From the NCBI RefSeq assembly GCF_932276165.1, contig NC_063992.1, positions 4,164,001-4,228,000 on the forward strand: 64,000 nt of DNA, in the 5' to 3' direction. Positions 1-12,100 of this stretch are shown here, in pieces. A program made the translations under genes and the position numbers. The stretch's first letter is position 1; each line of letters opens with the position of its first letter. Source of the stretch: Plutella xylostella (Eukaryota; Arthropoda; Insecta; Lepidoptera; Plutellidae). The notes below the pieces were generated by a model that was not told the DNA's origin, did not search any database, and saw nothing but the letters and a program-made list of their open reading frames with translations.

Positions 1-102
1 CAGCTGTTGAACTCACACATTCTGCATCTGATATTCGGATTGGTGGGCACGGTGGATAGTCAGAAGGAAACGTCTTCAATACCTAATTTAACGGCTTTTC
101 AG
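1..102 (+). CDS. bchs: bchs exon 1 (partial at window edge)
   Basis: Read in frame 1 from the first base; peptide includes HILHLIFGLVGTVDSQKETS and ends AFQ. It ends in phase 0 at CAG before donor GTAAGT. The true 5' border of this exon is outside the window. Confidence 0.85.
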
Positions 103-3100
103 GTAAGTGGTATAAAATGTAGCCGTTTTAAATGCTTTAGATTTCATACATGGCAGTTCTTACAGACAATTAAAAAAATATATTGTTCAAAGTAGATATC
201 TTGTGATACCTACTACTGCATTAGGTTCCCTCTGTATAGGACGCTATTTACGATTACTCACCTCTGAAATGATAAATAATAATATTGTTCCAGGATCTAA
301 TATGCGAGCTTGAAGTATGGCTCGGCGCTCCAGGCGGCCTCATCAAATCGTTACTCGAACATTTACTAGAGCTAGCCACAGAAACTGCCCACAGGACACA
401 CAACCTACGCACAATGAGAGAGCTACAACTGGTCTCCAAACTACTTTATATCATAAATGATGTGAAAATCGTCAGCACAAAGAACGTACTTATTCAATTA
501 TTAGCGGCCTTATTAGCCGGCCAACCAAGGCCTTCTGATCTGCTATGTCTAGGCCAATTCATGGCATTTACCTTACCGTTACCGACGCAGTCAGAAAAAA
601 GCCTGACCCCAAAAGAAAGCGATTGTGAGAAAGAATGCGAAGGCGAGCAGATAATTTTGAGAAACAAATGCTTCCATGTGCTACATGGTTTGTTGTTTAC
701 GCAGAGGAATCTAGTGAATACGATAGTCTGTGAGGAGATATCGAGGGTGCTGGGTATGGATTGGCTACTGAGTTTTATGATGGAGAATGTCCATGCGACG
801 ACTGTGCTGTGGGCGCTCAGGATATTTGTGATCCTGTGTTCTGGGCAGGGGCAGCAGTCGGCGATAATGCAAAGGTTTGTAAATTTTAATGTGTCATATT
901 ATACTCGCTGTTTTAATTTCACCATCATCATTTTAGTTCCACGCTCGTTATAAAATACGTTAGTGAGCGTGACGGGAAACACCTTCATGCGTAGCTGTTA
1001 ATGCGGACACATACTTACATATCGTGTCGTGTCGTGACGCTATCGGTTTCATACACGTAATAATATGGTGAGGGACATAATATTTGTATGTAGTGTCGTG
1101 TCGCGACACAACATGCGAAATATATGAAACCGATTGCTTATGGCGCGTCACGACACGTAACGTAAGTGTGCCGGGAGCATTACGGTGACTTACACTGAGG
1201 GATGGGAACAGAACACTTATACTTCGTATGGTTTGCTCCTCTCAGGTTCCGCGAGGGCGTCGGCACGGGCGGCTGGCTGCGGCACTCGGAGCTGACGGCG
1301 ACGCCGGCGCAGACGGGCGTGGTGCTCGGCGCCAGCGTGCACCAGCACACGCAGCTGCGCGCCACGCTGCTGCACACGCCCGGCTTCACGCTGCTCTCCT
1401 GGTACGTGGCTACTGCCGGCACTGGCGGCGCGGGCGGCTGGCTGCGGCATAAGAAGATATTATTAGATACATAGATACATTACAGGATTTTTTAAAGCAG
1501 TCAAAATGAAGAAATAGCCGCTAAGCTTCCCATTGATGCCTGTTGCTCTCAAGTATAGAGGAGGCTGAACGACACGACATTCATCCGCTGTCGCCATTAT
1601 CGGATCTTAACTATACATACATCAGGTATTTACTCTTCGCCAAAGAGGTTTTCCTGGTACAGGACATTCGCTATTGGCGTTATCGGGTCTCTATGCATTA
1701 CATACATAAATCAGGTATTTATTATTCACAGGAGATGTTCTGTATGTTACATTTAACTCTCTTTATAAATTTACCGGTACATAAAAAAGCTAAAACCCTA
1801 CCTTCTTTCCTAACAGGGTGATCCTGGCGCACCTGGAAATACCAGAACTGTACTACCTCCTATTCGGCCTGACCCTCGGCCAGCCAATGAGAACGGTCAG
1901 CGCGGAGAAATCCGTCTCTATGGAGCGAGTGTGGGCGGGCTTATGGGGCGCGTCACTGCCTTCCAGGCAATCTGCGGCGGCTTTGTGTGCCAGAATAACG
2001 CTGTGTCCTGAAGCCGTGGTGATACTGCTTTCGGCTGTAAGGCAGCTGATTCACAGTGAAACGCCGGCTGAATTGAGTTGGCGGAACGACCATGCTACTA
2101 ATATTTTGCAGGTGAGCGTTTTCTTTATGTGTACCGATTCTGAAAGAGGGTTATGTTATCATTTGAGAGGTTTGACAAACTTAGCCCAAAATTAACAGAC
2201 CGATTCTAATGCCGTAACTTTTTGTTTGTTTTTTATTTCATTGAGAGTGATATTAGCCATGATTCAATAGTATCTGTTAATAGCTCCTGAACATGGCTAC
2301 AATGTTCAGGAGCTATTTACTTATTTTGGGTTATGCAATATGCATAACAAATATGGACGATTGTTGCGAATGTTGTGTTTATTTCAGGTTCTATTCTCTC
2401 TATACAATACGCTTCCGGACTTTGTACCAGTCATGATGATGGCAGAAGTATTGAATGCTCTCGCCTCAACGCTCTTCCCGCCGAATGGGACGGATGACCT
2501 TCATACTGGTAAGACACTATTCATTGTAGTTATCATTTTATAAATTGTTATCGGCTGTTATCTTTTTGACTTTAAACTTTTTTACCCGTAAAAATTAATA
2601 TTACGGCGACTCATTGGCATGAAGCAATTCCTTTGATTATCGTGAATAGGGAATATGCATAATTTTTTAAAATACTTTTATTGGATAGTTTTACATCACT
2701 TTATTATATTAAAAAAAAATTCAACGCCAAAATAAGTAATTTAAGGTATTTTAAAGAAAGTTAAAAAATTACAACCATCACGACCACTTTGAAATTCCCG
2801 TCAGGATGGCGGGCTGGTGTGACGTCATAATCTTTTAATTTCACGGCTCAGAATAATGAGTCCCGTCAGTCGGCATAGATTGTTTACCTAATCAAGTAAT
2901 CACAGAGTACTTTTGTATTTTCAACAAACCAATGTTGTCATGGTAACAAACGAAAAAGGAAGTGTATAAAGTGTGACCAGTGGCTGTTTTGTAATGGGAG
3001 CTCGTAAATAGCTACTAGTAGCTCTTTTGAAATGGGAGCGCGCAAACCAGAGGACCTTTGTACACAATATTACGCTATTATGGCAATATGAATATAAAGT

Positions 3101-6100
3101 AATATTTGTATTGTATGTAAGTACTTACTGTAACTTTGGTTCTCAGTAAGAAGAAGAAGAAGAAGAAGAATAATAATAAGTAAGAGAGGCTAGGGTTAGT
3201 GGATCATTCTATTATATTATCTGTGGGGGTGTAAGAACCTGCACCTAGCTCTCTTGAATGGAACCATTGTGCATATCTCAAAGGTCTCAACCCCCCTCCT
3301 AAGCTTGGACCATTTCCCACCACGCTGGTCCACTGCGGATTGGTGGGTTCACATATCTAAATGTGCTTAATCTAAATATTGAGGTTTCCTCACGATGTTT
3401 TCTTTCACATGCTACATGATTATCCCCGAATTTAATTCTACAAAAATAATAACGTATAACATACATATTATCTTTTATTTATAATAAAAACTTTTCCGCA
3501 GCTGGCCACAGTTTACTCGTTCATACTGCGTAATAAATTTAATGTGTCCAGTTCTTCTGATTACGAGAGTTCTTCCATAACGTAATTTAGAAAAAAATAA
3601 CTACTTTTGAAATATACTAACGACTGCCATTATAACCTAAAAGTAGAAAGAGCAACTTGTGTCATGTTCATGCCATAATACTTACAATACAAATTTAATT
3701 TTATTGTGTTGCACTTGCAATATGGAGCATATTTGAGAGGCTCGTTGACTAGCGAATGGCTGTTTACGCCTCATTACAAAAGAACAACTAGTGGCAGCCC
3801 ATACACTACCAACAAAAAATATAAAAATTCCTAAACTTTGCAAACAAACAAGCATATCAAACAAGAAGTGGAGAGGTTATAGGAGGCTAGGATCTATTGG
3901 AAGAATTTTTATGTGATCCATCGTATCTGATCACAACGAGCATCACAAACACTCGGTGACATTAACATTTCTTTGTTTACACTTGACATTTATTTAACTT
4001 CCGCCGTAAACGCAAAGAAGTTATTATTCTGAGATTGATATATAAAGAATTTTGACGTCACATCCGCCCTAAGAAAATGGGTGACGTTTCTCTGAAGTTA
4101 TAATTTACCGAAGTTTATTGGTACTTTTCAACTTCATTTACTTGCTCAAAAATAAATTATAATCAAAAATATTGATGGAGGCGTAGTTATGAAATAACAA
4201 AGTATATTATAAATAATATTTGACCTTTATTTGAACCTCTTGCATATTCCCTATTACAATGCTGAAAATGCATTTTAATAGGACAAAAATAACGAATAAT
4301 GTTTTCCAAATACAGGGATAAGTGAAAGCGGTGACAGCTCAGGCGCTTCCACACCCGGATCCGAGAAAGAAGTGGTGATAGTGAGCGGCGCAGCCAACCT
4401 GACGACGCATCCAGCCAGGGCCGTGGTCATGGACTTCCTCAAAGTGATCGTATTGGACTCACTGCCGCTCAACGTCACGGGCAAAACTGCACCGGTATGT
4501 ATGCGGCTTTATGCAAGTTCGATTTTTGAATTCTGACAGCCGGTAGTTAGAGTTTACTTTTTTAGGTTGTTTTCTTTACGGCATGTGTTTTTTCTTAGTT
4601 TGGAAGTGATGGCTGACAATAATGTTGAGTTTTTTTAAAGTATCCCTCATTTTCCTCGCCATAACACAGTGAGTTTAGATACATAAGCAAGCGATAATGC
4701 ACTCAATTGCACGCTAAAACAGAGTTCACTTTTCTAGAGTTCATCGGCAGATTGTGTGGGCTCCTCCATGCTCTGTACCCCATGTAGTCCCTGCGTTCAC
4801 CGTTCCTACTTTTATTACGTAATTATTTTGTTTTTATTTTCATTTCATTCATGTATGACGACGGCGGTTCTTGCGTTTCACTATGACACGTTTAACATAT
4901 ACCTAGTAAAATTAAAATATACCTAACTACTTGAGAATGTATATTTAAAGTTCAGTAGTTCAGTATTCAAATTTTTAGCAAGAGTTTGTGAATTGTTTTT
5001 GAAAGTAGGTCATAATAATGTAATGATCTTCAGATTTCAGACATGACACATTTTCAACATAAAAAACAAACTTTAAATGCATGAGCAAGAGCATACTCGT
5101 CTATGTTAACCGCAAGGCCCATTTTAACAATCCAGTATTTAGCATGTTACTAACTTATATTCAGGTGCTTATTAAATATTATAAATTTAGGTACTTATTA
5201 AATATTATTTTACAGTGTCATTAAAAAAACCTGGGATACTTATACATCTACTACACTCGCGAGCAACCAAATCGACTCAAGCCTTCACGGCGCACATATA
5301 CATTGATTTTCCTAAAACGATAAATGGTAAATATAAAAGTGATATGTCATTCGAAAGCTGAAGAATTAGGCTTTCAATTAAGATCAATACCATAAAAAAA
5401 AACTAAGCGCAGATTTAATGACGCATTTTAATTGCCCGTCAGTGTTAATTACCTCATTAGGAATCCACGCCTTGCGCTACCTGATCCCGCTATAAAACCT
5501 TTCCACATCCGGTGTACCTTATCAGTCGCTTGTTGCAAGTTGACCGGTACACATCTCGTTGCATTGTATTCCTTGTTTTCGCAAACCCATGGATACCACA
5601 CCAGAAGAAGCTGCTCAAGTTGTTGCCTTGCTGCAACAAGGGTTAAGTCAGCGAGCAGTCGCTGCCCAGCTCCACTTGAGCCAGTCTGCTGTATCCCGAG
5701 TATACAGACGGTTCCAAGAGACTGGTGCCTTCAATCGAAGACCAAGAACGGGCCGCCACCGCTGCACTTCAGAGAGAGACGACCGCTTCATTGTCTCAAC
5801 CTCGCTGCGCAATCGACACCTTACGGGCGTTGATGTGCAGCAAGAACTGAGACGTGTACGACAAGTGGCTGTCAGCGAGTGGACAGTGAGAAGACGCTTG
5901 AAGGAAGCCAACTTGACACCAAAAAGACCTGCATCAGGCCCCAAATTGACTGCAGGCCACCGACAAGCGCGTCTTCAGTTTGCTCGAGAGCATCTCGATT
6001 GGAGCATTGCGCAATGGCGGTCGGTCCTGTTTACTGATGAGTGCAGAGTGTGTCTGCATGGCAGTGACAGGAGAGGCCGGGTCTACCGGCGTCCGGGGGA

Positions 6101-9100
6101 ACGATTTGCCCAATGTTGTTTCGCTGAAACAGTAGCATATGGCGGCGGTTCCTGCATGATGTGGGCTGGTATTTCTCTAGAGGGAAAAACCGCACTTGTT
6201 TTCGTGCCTGGAGGCGGCCGAGGAGGCGGGTTAACAGCTGATCGGTACATCACCGACATTCTACTCGGTCATGTTGTGCCCTATGCAGAATTTGTCGGTG
6301 AAGACTTCGTGCTAATGCACGACAATGCCCGCTGCCACACGGCACGAGTCAGTCGGCAGTTTCTGAGAGAGAAGGAATTGCGCACGATGGACTGGCCTGC
6401 GCTCAGTCCTGACCTGAATCCCATCGAACACTTATGGGACGAGCTCAAAAGAAGAGTTCGGGCCAGGAATCCAGTCCCTGCAAGCGTGGACGAGCTGAAG
6501 ACAGCTTTATTAGAGGAGTGGGACGGCATTCCTCAGGAAACTGTCAAAAAGTTGATAAGGTCTATGAGAAACAGGCTGCAGGCTGTAATTAGGGCAAGAG
6601 GGGGCAATACAAAGTATTGATTTAAATTAATAAATTTTTATCTTAACATTTTTTGTTTAATTTGTATAATACGATACCCATACCCTTTTTTCCTAAATTC
6701 CCGTTTTTCCTACAATTGCGTTCAGACATCATTTATTTCAAAAATGATGAATGGATTTCAATAATAATGATATCAAATTAAAGCTGACATCTTAAGCTTT
6801 TAAATGACATATCATTTTTATTATTTCTATTCATAATTTTACTTGTATTAATGTATGTTTGCGCCGTCAAGGCTTGAGTCGATTTGGTTGCTCGCGAGTG
6901 TATATACAACAAGAGACCACCCCAAAGCCTTCATATAACAGAATTCCAGACAAGCCCTTAAAACCCCCACATTTCTTCCCCCCACAGGTGATAGACCTAG
7001 TTCTCGACGCGTCACCTCCAAACTCGACAAGCCAGCAGCAGGTGGAATACCAGACGGAGGTACTGACGACTCTGATGGAGAATCTCCTGAACACGGAGTT
7101 GTTTTGCACCGAGTCCAACATCTCCAATGTTTGCTACTTGGCCGCGCGGCTGGTGGATAAGCTGTGGCAAGGACAGCTGTCTAGAGATCCGCATGAGGTT
7201 AGTCAAAATGGGGAATTATAAGACATAAAACCGCATTAAGATCGGTTTACCCGTTATTGAGGTTCGATCTTGTGGCACCAATGTAAAAGGCTTCCAAAAG
7301 AATACTCCCCCGTTTTAAATAGATGACTTATTCTGAATAAGAATACGCTACGATTTATTAAATCATGTAGAAATATGAGTTCTAAAAACTAGTTTTTTTT
7401 TACATAACCAACACATAATTTTGACTGCGGTTGCCGAGCCGCAAATCAAGGTTCCTATTCGTACTGTCCACAAACCAGCTGTCTTATTTTCCAGGTGTTT
7501 GATTTCATAGTGAAGCTAGTGACACAAGCGAAGAAGAAATCAAACGTGATGTCTATGGAAGGGTTACACCATTGCCTGAACAGAACGATACTGTATCTAC
7601 TGTCCCGGTCTACGGACTCGATAGCAGACCAAATGTCCGTTTTGGAGGCTCTGCACAAATTGACTACTAATAGGTATGTTACTTTTTTTTCAGCTATGTT
7701 TTAAAGCCATTGAAGAATGTTATTTGATATGTTTTGAATGGCTTTTGTGGTGGTACCTGACTGAAATGTTTCTTTGCTGTAGGTCCTACAGTGTATACGA
7801 ATGTTTTTTTTTCATCATCAAACTTTAGTTTAGAGCCAAGGTCTAAAGCTACATAATCTCATGCTTCTCGGGTATCGCTGGAACATAAAATAGAGACTAT
7901 TTAACCTCCCCAACCTTCCCACACAGGTGATTCCTTATATTTTTCTTTGATCTTATAATTATTTCGTTTGTGTCAATGTTACATTATGCTACAACTTTGG
8001 CCAAGATACTTGATTTCTAATGTGCTCTACAACGAAATCAACCATTCCAGACTCCTAATATTCGGCGCGGGCAACCACGAGCTCGAGTTCATCGGCTGCC
8101 TCACGTACTGCCTGCTGCAGCTCAGCGCCAACATGAAGATCACGGTGGACTCGCGCATGCGCACCACCTGGCACGTCAACCCCAGCGGCGACCTCGAGTG
8201 TTGCGACGAGAAACTTACTACGCACCAAGGTACTGTGTAGTAGTGAATGATAAACATGGTACTGTAGTAGTGAATTATATATTATACAAGGTACTGTAGT
8301 ATACAGCTGTAGTAGTGACAACATGAAGATCACAGTGGACTCACTCATGCGCACCACCTGGCACGTCAACCCCAGCGGCGACCTCGAGTGTTGCGACGAA
8401 AAACTCACCACGCACCAAGTTATGATGGCTTAGCCCCTTCTCCCACTACGCAACTCTCAAGCGACGCAACCCATGATCGCCTATAAAAACTGGTCTTCGA
8501 CGCGTCGTTGACTCGTCAAATATGTGCGCAGGGCTTATACTTACGAATTATGACCAAAATATTAATAATCAATATCATTAGCAGGTCGTACTTACAAGAT
8601 GAGAAGTGCATTATGCACATTGTTCATGCTATTATGCCTTTATTCTGTAAACAAAAGCAAAGGAGTAAATTACAGGTTTGTTACTCAATGAAAACTGAAG
8701 ACATAAAAATGATGCTTGTTACAGGTCGCAACCTAATGGCGGGCGCGGCGCGTCGCATCTGGGAAGAACTATACGCGTGTAAGAAACCCGCCATAGAAGA
8801 GGTAAGTTTTTTGTTCCTTTTTATAATAGTCTTACACATTATGTATCTAATATTATTTTTAAACAACGCTAAAACCTCGAATAAAAAACTGTTCCATACG
8901 TAAGTTCTAACCTTCACTTTGTGCCCACAGGTATTGAAGACCTCCCTTGTGGCGGCCACTGGCAACTCTCGCGCCCCGGACCTGCCAGCTGTCAGGGAAC
9001 AACTAAACGACCAGGCGCACAAGCTGTGGAGCAGCTATATTGACACTGAGAGGAAGGTAATCCATCTATTGCAGATAAATAAGATAAAATACTCTGAAAC

Positions 9101-12100
9101 AAACATAAATATCAAGGCACGTGTTTATAACTAGCCTCTTTCGCGCCCCGAAACGGCCTACATTAATGACCTTCGAATACGAGACATTAAACACTCTTTA
9201 TTATGTCAGCAGCAAACGAACATACGGTTTCAGTGCTACAAAGAGCACACAATAGCTTAAAATCATTTAAGTTTTACTCACCTAAATAATTATAATCGAT
9301 ATTGCAGGCAGTATACAGAGTGCCGTGGGAACTGCACAACCAGATTCAGTCGAAGATACAGAAGGTGACGGGTGGCCTCACCAGGCTCGCTTCAAGGACT
9401 AAGGTCAAGAAGGAAGACTCCGCCAAGCAAAGACCTCATCCGCCTAAAGACCACGCGTTGGCGTATATGCATGATCATGTGCAGTTGGTTAGGTGAGTTT
9501 AAATCCTGTAATTAATATTATATATATATACTTACCCTCAAATTCATAGAACGTATTGTAAATTTACAACAAGGTTAAAATTTACTTTGAAACACACGAG
9601 TTTCGACTCTTTGCGTCGACCTTTGCAAAGGTTGAAATTCGTCTATCACAACGTCAATTTTGAGCCTATTGTAAAGTGTCAAAAAGCTCTTTGAATTAGG
9701 GGATAAATGTATTGTTAGTGTATTTTACTGATATGATAGTGTACCTATGTGTTAAGTCCACCTACACCATCAAAGTTTTTATTCTTATTCTGAAACCGAA
9801 ATCCAAAACTCCGGCCAACATACAATAGCCAGCTATCAAATCCCCTTATCTAACCCACCATCTACTCCACAGACAAGTCTGGTCAGCCTGCCTGAACACC
9901 TACGCTAACACAACCACCCACACCACGCGATACGTGCAAGCCGAATGGGCAGCATCTTGGGCGGAATTAACCAGGGAGCGAGGGCTATGGGGCCCGCCCA
10001 AGCCCAGCCCTCTGGATAAATGGGCCTTAGATAGCACGGAAGGACCGAATAGAATGAGGAACATGATGCGAAGGAATCATTTGTTTTATCTGCACTACCC
10101 GTACCGGCCGCAGAATGATACGGGGGATAATGTGAGTTGATTAAGATAAAGTTAGATATATAGAGATAGATGAAAACTTTATTATGTAACCAGTATGGAT
10201 TGTACCTCTCTTAAATGCCGCCATTTTCCTCTTTTGTCCCGTTCTTATCCTTCTTGACTTTGGGTCATATAGATCAATGAGCGTGTCAACGCTATATAGT
10301 CAACGTGCAGAAAGCATTTGAGATCCCCAAGGGGTTGTAGGATGAAGAATACGTATTGCTTACCCGCTCAGTCGTTGCACAGACGTTATTTTATTCAATT
10401 GACTTTACTCAACCTTAGTCCATATAGTATTGCATATCAAAATAATTACCCTTTACGTTTCCCAACAGAGACAGCTCAAGTACAAAGTGGCGCAAAGCAT
10501 TGACAGCAAAGAATATTTCCACGTGTACCAGCAGTGGCGCTCCGGCGGCGCCAGCCTCGGCGAGACGGACGTGGAGCACGCCGCGCTGCAGACCTACCAG
10601 GAGGAGCTCACCAAGTGAGTCATCATCATCATCATCAGCAGTAGCACAGTATAGACAGCAAGGAGTATTTCCACGTGTACCAGCAGTGGCGCTCCGGCGG
10701 CGCCAGCCTCGGCGAGACGGACGTGGAGCACGCCGCGCTGCAGACCTACCAGGAGGAGCTCACCAAGTGAGTCATCATCATCATCATCATCAGCAGTAGC
10801 ACAGTATAGACAGCAAGGAGTATTTCCACGTGTACCAGCAGTGGCGCTCCGGCGGCGCCAGCCTCGGCGAGACGGACGTGGAGCACGCCGCGCTGCAGAC
10901 CTACCAGGAGGAGCTCACCAAGTGAGTCATCATCATCATCATCATCAGCAGTAGCACAGTATAGACAGCAAGGAGTATTTCCACGTGTACCAGCAGTGGC
11001 GCTCCGGCGGCGCCAGCCTCGGCGAGACGGACGTGGAGCACGCCGCGCTGCAGACCTACCAGGAGGAGCTCACCAAGTGAGTCATCATCATCATCATCAG
11101 CAGTAGCACAGTATAGACAGCAAGGAGTATTTCCACGTGTACCAGCAGTGGCGCTCCGGCGGCGCCAGCCTCGGCGAGACGGACGTGGAGCACGCCGCGC
11201 TGCAGACCTACCAGGAGGAGCTCACCAAGTGAGTCATCATCATCATCATCAGCAGTAGCACAGTATAGACAGCAAGGAGTATTTCCACGTGTACCAGCAG
11301 TGGCGCTCCGGCGGCGCCAGCCTCGGCGAGACGGACGTGGAGCACGCCGCGCTGCAGACCTACCAGAAGGAGCTCACCAAGTGAGTCATCATCATCATCA
11401 TCATCAGCCCGTTTCGTGAAGTGCATGGATAGCCCGTTTTCTGAGGTTCAAGAAAGTAGTGTATCAAGTGCACTTTATACACGTTCGGTGACGATGGCCA
11501 GTCAACGAATGCCGCTATTCTGTCTGGGTAATCATGTCACCACGGTGACGAACCCTAGATGCGTTCTATTGTTTGTCACCAACAAGCTAGGTTGAATTGA
11601 TATTCTGATGCCTGTAATCGTCCACAGCTAGACATGAGCGAGTTCGACGCAAGCTTAGTCCTTGGCCTTCCTGATTCAGCCACTATCAACCACCTGCTAT
11701 GCTGCAACTTTTTGTGAAAATCCCATTTTAAAATGTGTATGTTTTTGTTTCAGTAATCGTGACATTTCAGTGGAGACGAACAACGAAGACGGCTCACCAT
11801 CGGATCTGGTCAGCAGCGGCGTCGTGAGCCGCGGGAATAACTCGGGAGAAGGTAACTTATATGCTTCTTATTTTTCAGGGCTCATAATTTAAAATATATA
11901 ATACAGAACACTAGCGCCTATTTTTCACGAAGCGTTAGCGTATAAGTTGTTCAAGATTATGAACTGACTTGATCTACACCCTTACAAATACTAGAGCTGG
12001 ACTATCGTTTGGCATCCACCTTGAATTATTAGTTTTCAGACGCTCATTCGGGGAGGCACCTTTCATGCATCCTGTGCTTGTTATAAAAGGGTTATAGTTC

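Noticed and set aside
1217..1450. Minus-strand arginine-rich frame opposite exon 3
   Set aside because: Shadow of a GC-rich coding exon.
10500..10799. 99-codon frame ending in a histidine run, and its minus-strand Asp-run partner at 11208 to 11426
   Set aside because: Frames created by the GC-rich exon-14 array and the CAT spacer; wrong phase relative to bchs.
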